Of a stretch of 64,000 bases of DNA, positions 59,606 to 64,000 are shown piece by piece. The notes under the pieces are model-generated. The model worked only from the letters and a program-made list of their open reading frames with translations. It did not search any database and was not told the DNA's origin. The stretch is taken from contig JBGRQD010000016.1 in assembly GCA_041725935.1 (NCBI GenBank), forward strand, positions 1 to 64,000, in the 5' to 3' direction. The stretch's first letter is position 1, and the number at the start of each line of letters is the position of its first letter. Source of the DNA: Marivita sp041725935 (lineage in GTDB: Bacteria; Pseudomonadota; Alphaproteobacteria; Rhodobacterales; Rhodobacteraceae). A program made the translations under genes and the position numbers.

Positions 59606-60127
59606 ATGGACCGACTGGAGCACCTGATCGACCTGCTCGACCACTGGACAACAGCCGTGCTGGACGCGCTTGTGGTTGCCATGTCGGGCCTTCTGCTGAT
59701 CCTGTTGAACTGGGCGGTCTTCGCCCGGTTCATTCTGAACGACAGCGTGTCCTGGGGCGAGGAATTGCCTGCGCATATCCTTGCGGCACTGACCTTTGTC
59801 GGCGCGGCCTACCTGACCCGCACCAACGAGCATCTCGGCTTCGATGCTGTCCTGCGGGTGTTTCCGCTGGGCGTGAAACGGGTGGTAACTTGTGTGAACC
59901 TGATCCTGATGGGCGCGTTTGGTGCGCTGTTGGCGTGGTATGGCGGCATTGCCGCGCTGAGTTTCGGGTCTCGAACGCTGATTTCGATCGAACTGCCGAT
60001 GGTGCTGTTTCGCGGCTCGATGGCCGCAGGTGGCCTGCTCATCGCGATTTTCTGCGCGGTGCGCCTTGTGGGCGTCGCGACCGGGCGTATCGCGCCGGAT
60101 GACCTTCTTCCCGAAAGTGACGCCTGA
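59606..60127 (+). CDS. TRAP small permease (DctQ), second system
   Basis: A 173-residue four-helix membrane protein: VVAMSGLLLILLNWAVFARF, NDSVSWGEELPAHILAALTF, TNEHLGFDAVLRV and the C-terminal ELPMVLFRGSMAAGGLLIAI. The W-GEE and HLGFD elements are DctQ-type. AAGGCACGC precedes the ATG, ten bases after dctP. Confidence 0.9.
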   Translation: MDRLEHLIDLLDHWTTAVLDALVVAMSGLLLILLNWAVFARFILNDSVSWGEELPAHILAALTFVGAAYLTRTNEHLGFDAVLRVFPLGVKRVVTCVNLILMGAFGALLAWYGGIAALSFGSRTLISIELPMVLFRGSMAAGGLLIAIFCAVRLVGVATGRIAPDDLLPESDA

Positions 60128-61413
60128 TGTTTCTTGATCCCGGCTGGATGATCCTGATCCTGCTTCTCGTCCTGCTGATCGCGGGGCTGCCCATCGCCTT
60201 TGTGCTTGGGGTAACCGCCGCCACGATGATCCTGCTCGATCCGGCTGTGGTGCCGCAGATCATCGGGCTGATCCCGTTCGGCGGGGCGAACAACTACCTG
60301 CTGGTGGCGGCGCTGCTGTTCATGATTGCCGGGGAAATCATGAACCAGGGCAAGATCGCGGAAAAGCTGATCGCCTTCGCGTCGTCGCTCGTGGGGCATA
60401 TCCGTGGTGGGTTGGCGCATGTCAACATCCTGACATCGCTCTTCTTTTCCGAGATTTCGGGCACAGCGACATCGGATGCCGCCGCCATCGGGTCGGTGAT
60501 GATCCCGCAGATGCGCAAGCGCGGTTACCCGGCGGCCTTCGCGGCAGCGGTCACATCGACCTCGGCGACCATGGCCATCATCGTGCCTCCGTCGCTCAAC
60601 CTGATCCTTTACGCCTATGTCGCAAATGCGTCGATCGCCGAGCTGTTCGCGGCGGGTATTCTTCCGGGCATCATGGTCTGCGCCCTGCTGATGGGCACCG
60701 CCTACATCATCTCGGTCAAGCGCGGCTATCCGACCGAGGGTGCGTTTTCCCTCAAGCGCGTGGCGGAAACCGGCAAGGATGCGGCGATCCCGCTGACCCT
60801 GCCGATCCTCATTCTTGTCGGCATCCTTGGTGGCATCTTCACCGCAACCGAAGCGGGTGCCATCGCGGCGTTCTGGTCCATCGTGCTGGCGGCGCTGGTC
60901 TACCGGACGGTGAAACTGGGCACGCTGATCGACACGCTGCGGGTGGCTGGCAAGCGGTCGGCGATGCTGATGTTCATCGTGGCCACCTCGACCCTGCTGG
61001 GCTGGTACCTGACCAACCAGCGTATCCCGCAGGATATCGCAGAGGCCATTCTGGGCCTTTCCGACAATTACTGGGTGGTGCTGCTGACGATCAACGTGTT
61101 CTTCCTGCTTGCCGGGACGATCATTCACGGCACACCTGCCATCCTGATGCTGGTACCGATCTTCCTGCCGCTGGCGGACCAGCTGGGCATCGACCGCGTG
61201 CATTTCGGGCTGATCCTGACGATCAATCTGGGCATCGGGCAGCAGACGCCACCGGTGGCGTCCGTGGTGCTGATCACCTGCGCGATTGCCAAGATCTCGA
61301 TCGCCAAGATCATTCCGTCGATGCTTGCTTTCATCGGGGCCATGCTGATCGCGCTGATCCTGGTCAACCTCTTCCCGGCGATTTCGCTCTGGCTGCCCTC
61401 GGTGCTGGTCTGA
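60127..61413 (+). CDS. TRAP large permease (DctM), second system
   Basis: A 428-residue DctM subunit: GGLAHVNILTSLFFSEISGTA, IIVPPSLNLILYAYVANAS, GGIFTATEAGAIAAFWSI, LLAGTIIHGTPAILMLVPIF and NLGIGQQTPPVASVVLIT. It overlaps dctQ by one base (TGATG) and the racemase gene by one base, so the set is a single operon. Confidence 0.93.
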   Translation: MFLDPGWMILILLLVLLIAGLPIAFVLGVTAATMILLDPAVVPQIIGLIPFGGANNYLLVAALLFMIAGEIMNQGKIAEKLIAFASSLVGHIRGGLAHVNILTSLFFSEISGTATSDAAAIGSVMIPQMRKRGYPAAFAAAVTSTSATMAIIVPPSLNLILYAYVANASIAELFAAGILPGIMVCALLMGTAYIISVKRGYPTEGAFSLKRVAETGKDAAIPLTLPILILVGILGGIFTATEAGAIAAFWSIVLAALVYRTVKLGTLIDTLRVAGKRSAMLMFIVATSTLLGWYLTNQRIPQDIAEAILGLSDNYWVVLLTINVFFLLAGTIIHGTPAILMLVPIFLPLADQLGIDRVHFGLILTINLGIGQQTPPVASVVLITCAIAKISIAKIIPSMLAFIGAMLIALILVNLFPAISLWLPSVLV

Positions 61414-62099
61414 TGCGCCTGCTGGTCGTCAACCCGAACACGTCGCAGGGCATCACAGACCGGATCGCGCGGGCCGCGCAAAGCGCCGCGCATCCGGGTG
61501 AGCATGTCACAACCTTTTCGGCGGCATTTGGTCCTGAACTGATCGTCACGCCCGAGGATGGCACAGAGGCCACGCGGGGCGTGATCGAGACCATCCGCGC
61601 GCAGGACCACCTGCCCGACGGGATCGTTCTGGCCTCGTTCGGGGACACCGGATCAGCCGAAGTGCGGGCACTCTGGCCCGACATTCCGGTGATCGGCATT
61701 GCCGAGGCGGCGTTCGGAACCGTGCGTCGGATCGGTGGCCCCTTCGCCATCGTAACCTTTGCGCCCGAAGTCGCGCCACCCCTGCGGGACAAGGCACATG
61801 AGCACGGTGTTGGCGATCACCTGATGCGCGTTGCCGCCTGTTCGGAACCGCTGCTGGGCGATCCGGCCGATGTGGCCGATGACCGTTTCGCGCCATTGCT
61901 GGAGCTGTGCCACGCCTGCGTCTCGGACGGCGCGGTCTGCATCGTCATGGGCGGCGGCCCTCTGGCGGGCCTTGCCGCGCGGATCGCGCCGCTCTGCCCG
62001 GTGCCCATCATCGACGGCACGGTCGAGGCGGTGAGGCAAATCCGGGCGCGCATCCTGCACAGCGGAACCGCGCGGCAGGTCGGGGGCGGCAAGGCTTGA
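61413..62099 (+). CDS. Hydantoin/Asp-Glu racemase family protein
   Basis: A 228-residue racemase-fold protein starting MRLLVVNPNTSQGITDRIA, the NPNTS motif of hydantoin racemases. Candidate catalytic cysteines are in RVAACSEPLLGD, ELCHACVSDG and AVCIVMGGGPL; the family uses two, one per lobe. FGDTGSAEVRALW carries the usual SFGD. It may racemise a hydantoin or a related chiral ring compound imported by the TRAP system. It overlaps the next start by four bases. Confidence 0.82.
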   Translation: MRLLVVNPNTSQGITDRIARAAQSAAHPGEHVTTFSAAFGPELIVTPEDGTEATRGVIETIRAQDHLPDGIVLASFGDTGSAEVRALWPDIPVIGIAEAAFGTVRRIGGPFAIVTFAPEVAPPLRDKAHEHGVGDHLMRVAACSEPLLGDPADVADDRFAPLLELCHACVSDGAVCIVMGGGPLAGLAARIAPLCPVPIIDGTVEAVRQIRARILHSGTARQVGGGKA

Positions 62100-63637
62100 G
62101 CACACAGATCATCACCGCGAAATGGATTGTCACCGGCACGTCCCACGATGGGGATATCCATATGCTGGACGATGCCGCCATCGCCTTTGCCGACGGGGTA
62201 ATCCTTGCCGTTGGTCCGAGGACCGAAGTGACCACCGCCTTTCCCAGTGCCGAGGTGACGGCCTATCCGCGTCACCTGATCATGCCGGGGCTGATCAACG
62301 CCCATCACCATGTCGGGCTGACGCCGTTGCAACTGGGCGCACCGGATTCACCGCTGGAATTGTGGTTCGCGGCGCGGCTCGCCATCCGCAAGGTCGATCC
62401 CTATCTGGACACGCTGTATTCCGCGTTCGAGATGATCTCGTCCGGAGTGACAACCGTCCAGCACATCCAAGGCTGGGCCATGGGTGATCTGGAGGCCGTG
62501 GTCGGTTCGGCCGGTTCCGTGATGGACGCCTATGCCGATATCGGCATGCGCGCGTCCTACTCCTATGGCGTGCGCGAACAGAACCGCTTTGTCTACGAGG
62601 ACGATGCCGCCTTCTGTCGTCGGCTGCCGCCGGAAACCGCCAAGAAGATGGCGGCGCATCTGCAACGTCTGACCATGCCGTTTGACGATTTCCTGACCAT
62701 GTTCGACCAACTCACCGATACGAAAACATCGCCGCGTGCACGGGTGCAACTGGCCCCGGCGAACCTGCACTGGATGAGTGATGACGGTCTGCTGGCGCTG
62801 AAGGAAAAATCCGTCGCGGCGGATGTGCCGATGCATATGCACCTTCTCGAAACCGCGTATCAGAAAGAATACGCGGCCCGGCGCACTGGCACGACGGCGG
62901 TGCGGCATCTGGAAAAGCTGGGGCTGCTGGGACCACATATGACACTTGGGCACGGCGTCTGGATGACCGAAGAGGACATCGAGATCTGCGCCGGAACCGG
63001 CACCTGCATCTGTCACAACTGCTCGTCCAACCTGCGCCTGCGGTCCGGAATTCTGCCGCTGATGCCCCTGATTGACCGTAGCATGACCGTCGGCATGGGG
63101 ATCGACGAAGCCGGGATCAACGATGACCGCGACATGTTGCAGGAAATGCGGTTGGTTCTGAACCTGCACCGATTTCCGGGGATGGACCCCGCCGAGGTGC
63201 CGTCGGCGGGGGAGGTGCTGCGCATGGCAACCGAACACGGCGCGCGCACCACTCCCTTTGGCACTCAGATCGGACGCCTTGATCCCGGGTGCCGCATGGA
63301 TGCCGTGGTGGTGGATTACGACAGCGCCACCTACCCCTATCAGGACACTGACATCGCGCCGATGGTTGCGCTGATCCACCGGGCGAAGTCCAAGGATGTG
63401 CACAGCGTCCTCATCGAAGGTGACGTGGTGTATCACGAAGGCCGGTTCACGCGGGTGGATCGCGACGCCGTTCTGGCCAGGATCGCCGAGGCGCTGGCCA
63501 AACCGCGCGATGCCGACGAGGTGAACCGTCATGCCCTGCGCGAAGCGGTGTTTCCGACGGTGCAGGCGTTCTATGACGGTTACCTTCAGTCCACTGCAGA
63601 CCGCGATCCGTTCTACAAGGGCTCATCGCGTCACTGA
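62096..63637 (+). CDS. Amidohydrolase family protein (cytosine deaminase/ATZ-TRZ-like)
   Basis: A 513-residue metal-dependent hydrolase. The metal HxH in LINAHHHVGLTP, a His in PMHMHLLET, a His in MTLGHGVWMTE and the Asp in MGIDEAGINDDRDM give a full subtype III set. NCSSNLRLRSGILPL and GARTTPFGTQIGRLDPGC are typical of deaminases and chlorohydrolases. The start is a TTG at 62096, chosen because it is coupled to the racemase stop (TTGA) behind GGGGGCGGCAAGG. The substrate is unknown; with the racemase and TRAP importer a cyclic amide or N-heterocycle is plausible. Confidence 0.82.
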   Translation: MSTQIITAKWIVTGTSHDGDIHMLDDAAIAFADGVILAVGPRTEVTTAFPSAEVTAYPRHLIMPGLINAHHHVGLTPLQLGAPDSPLELWFAARLAIRKVDPYLDTLYSAFEMISSGVTTVQHIQGWAMGDLEAVVGSAGSVMDAYADIGMRASYSYGVREQNRFVYEDDAAFCRRLPPETAKKMAAHLQRLTMPFDDFLTMFDQLTDTKTSPRARVQLAPANLHWMSDDGLLALKEKSVAADVPMHMHLLETAYQKEYAARRTGTTAVRHLEKLGLLGPHMTLGHGVWMTEEDIEICAGTGTCICHNCSSNLRLRSGILPLMPLIDRSMTVGMGIDEAGINDDRDMLQEMRLVLNLHRFPGMDPAEVPSAGEVLRMATEHGARTTPFGTQIGRLDPGCRMDAVVVDYDSATYPYQDTDIAPMVALIHRAKSKDVHSVLIEGDVVYHEGRFTRVDRDAVLARIAEALAKPRDADEVNRHALREAVFPTVQAFYDGYLQSTADRDPFYKGSSRH

Positions 63638-63746
63638 GGCGCAGCCCCGATCTGTGGTATGACGGCGGCAATTGACCTTCCCGCGCGATGGCGGCATGAC
63701 CGGAGGCACTCTTGCCTCAACCCCAGTCCTCCGGCGCACACCTTTC

Positions 63747-64000
63747 ATGCAGATACCCTCGGAAACCTCCAAGGCCACGGCGGAACGTATCGCCGCGATC
63801 CTGCGCGACCGGATCGTCAAAGGCGAGTTTGCGCCCCTGGATCGGCTGGTCGAACGCCGGCTCTCGGCAGAGCTTGACGTGTCACGGACCCCGGTGCGCG
63901 AAGCGTTGAAACTGCTCGAGGCAGACGGGCTGATCGAGATCACGCTGCATCGCGGTGCGCTGGTGTCCATGTTCGGCCCCGAAGAGGCGGTGCATCTTTT
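63747..64000 (+). CDS. GntR-family regulator, cut by window end
   Basis: The first 84 codons of a GntR/FadR regulator: ATAERIAAILRDRIVKGEFA, then LSAELDVSRTPVREALKLLE with the recognition helix, and GLIEITLHRGALVSMFGPEE. The reading continues past the window edge without a stop. ATG at 63747 is the first start in frame after upstream non-coding sequence; its ribosome site is weak. It follows the amidohydrolase by 109 bases and is a likely regulator of that operon or of genes to the right. Confidence 0.85.
   Translation, partial: MQIPSETSKATAERIAAILRDRIVKGEFAPLDRLVERRLSAELDVSRTPVREALKLLEADGLIEITLHRGALVSMFGPEEAVHL

Noticed and set aside
1..64000. tRNA, rRNA, CRISPR arrays, insertion sequences, prophage or toxin-antitoxin genes
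   Set aside because: None was recognised on either strand; the many palindromes are operators, terminators or single repeats, not arrays or IS ends.

Overview
The window looks like chromosome or large-replicon DNA of a marine alphaproteobacterium of the Rhodobacterales/Roseobacter type. Supporting this are its high GC content, a complete form I cox cluster, many TRAP transporters (DctPQM, TAXI and fused types), a DctB/DctD pair, a homogentisate operon and a uronate operon in typical roseobacter arrangement. I see no tRNA, rRNA, CRISPR array, insertion sequence, integrase or phage gene.

Layout. 0.2-5.9 kb is a stress and repair region: phasin-like protein, coiled-coil protein, HdeD-like membrane protein, a hibernation-factor/cold-shock fusion gene with a large internal deletion, a flavin disulfide reductase, DNA polymerase X, and a decayed ligA fragment. 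5.9-8.2 kb holds a sulfide:quinone oxidoreductase, a small membrane protein and a periplasmic DsrE-like protein. Two FNR-type boxes of identical architecture lie in this region. 8.7-17.3 kb is a complete aerobic CO dehydrogenase operon (coxM-S-L-D-E-F, a 33-codon gene, coxG) with a coxC-type MHYT-LytTR regulator upstream. 17.4-18.2 kb has a ridA-like remnant and a peroxiredoxin. 18.2-26.2 kb is a homogentisate/aromatic operon (MBL hydrolase, FAD monooxygenase, DUF2783, hmgA, fahA, a truncated fadJ-like gene) with a divergent MarR regulator and tandem operators.

26.2-30.9 kb is a guanidine operon. A clear guanidine-I (ykkC) riboswitch leads an ABC importer, a guanidine-hydrolase-type ureohydrolase, a His-rich protein and a small membrane protein. 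31.0-37.0 kb holds a FIST (NosP-like) protein, a large hybrid histidine kinase and a LuxR-type response regulator. 37.1-38.2 kb is a split permease pair. 38.5-42.0 kb is a TAXI-TRAP transporter with an attenuator-like terminator, followed by dctD/dctB (42.2-45.4 kb).

45.5-57.5 kb is a hexuronate catabolic locus (uxaA, uxuA, uxuB, kduD, kduI, cupin, TRAP dctMQP, uxaC; divergent gntR and kdgK) that converges on 2-keto-3-deoxygluconate phosphorylation. 57.6-64 kb has an RpiR regulator, a second TRAP transporter, a hydantoin/Asp-Glu racemase family protein, an amidohydrolase and a GntR regulator that runs off the window.

Best candidates for new biology: the His-rich companions of the guanidine hydrolase (possible nickel handling), the 33-codon cox gene ending in FPCC, the NosP-like/hybrid-kinase pair, and several regulatory motifs. 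All functions are inferred from sequence recognition alone; no database search was possible.
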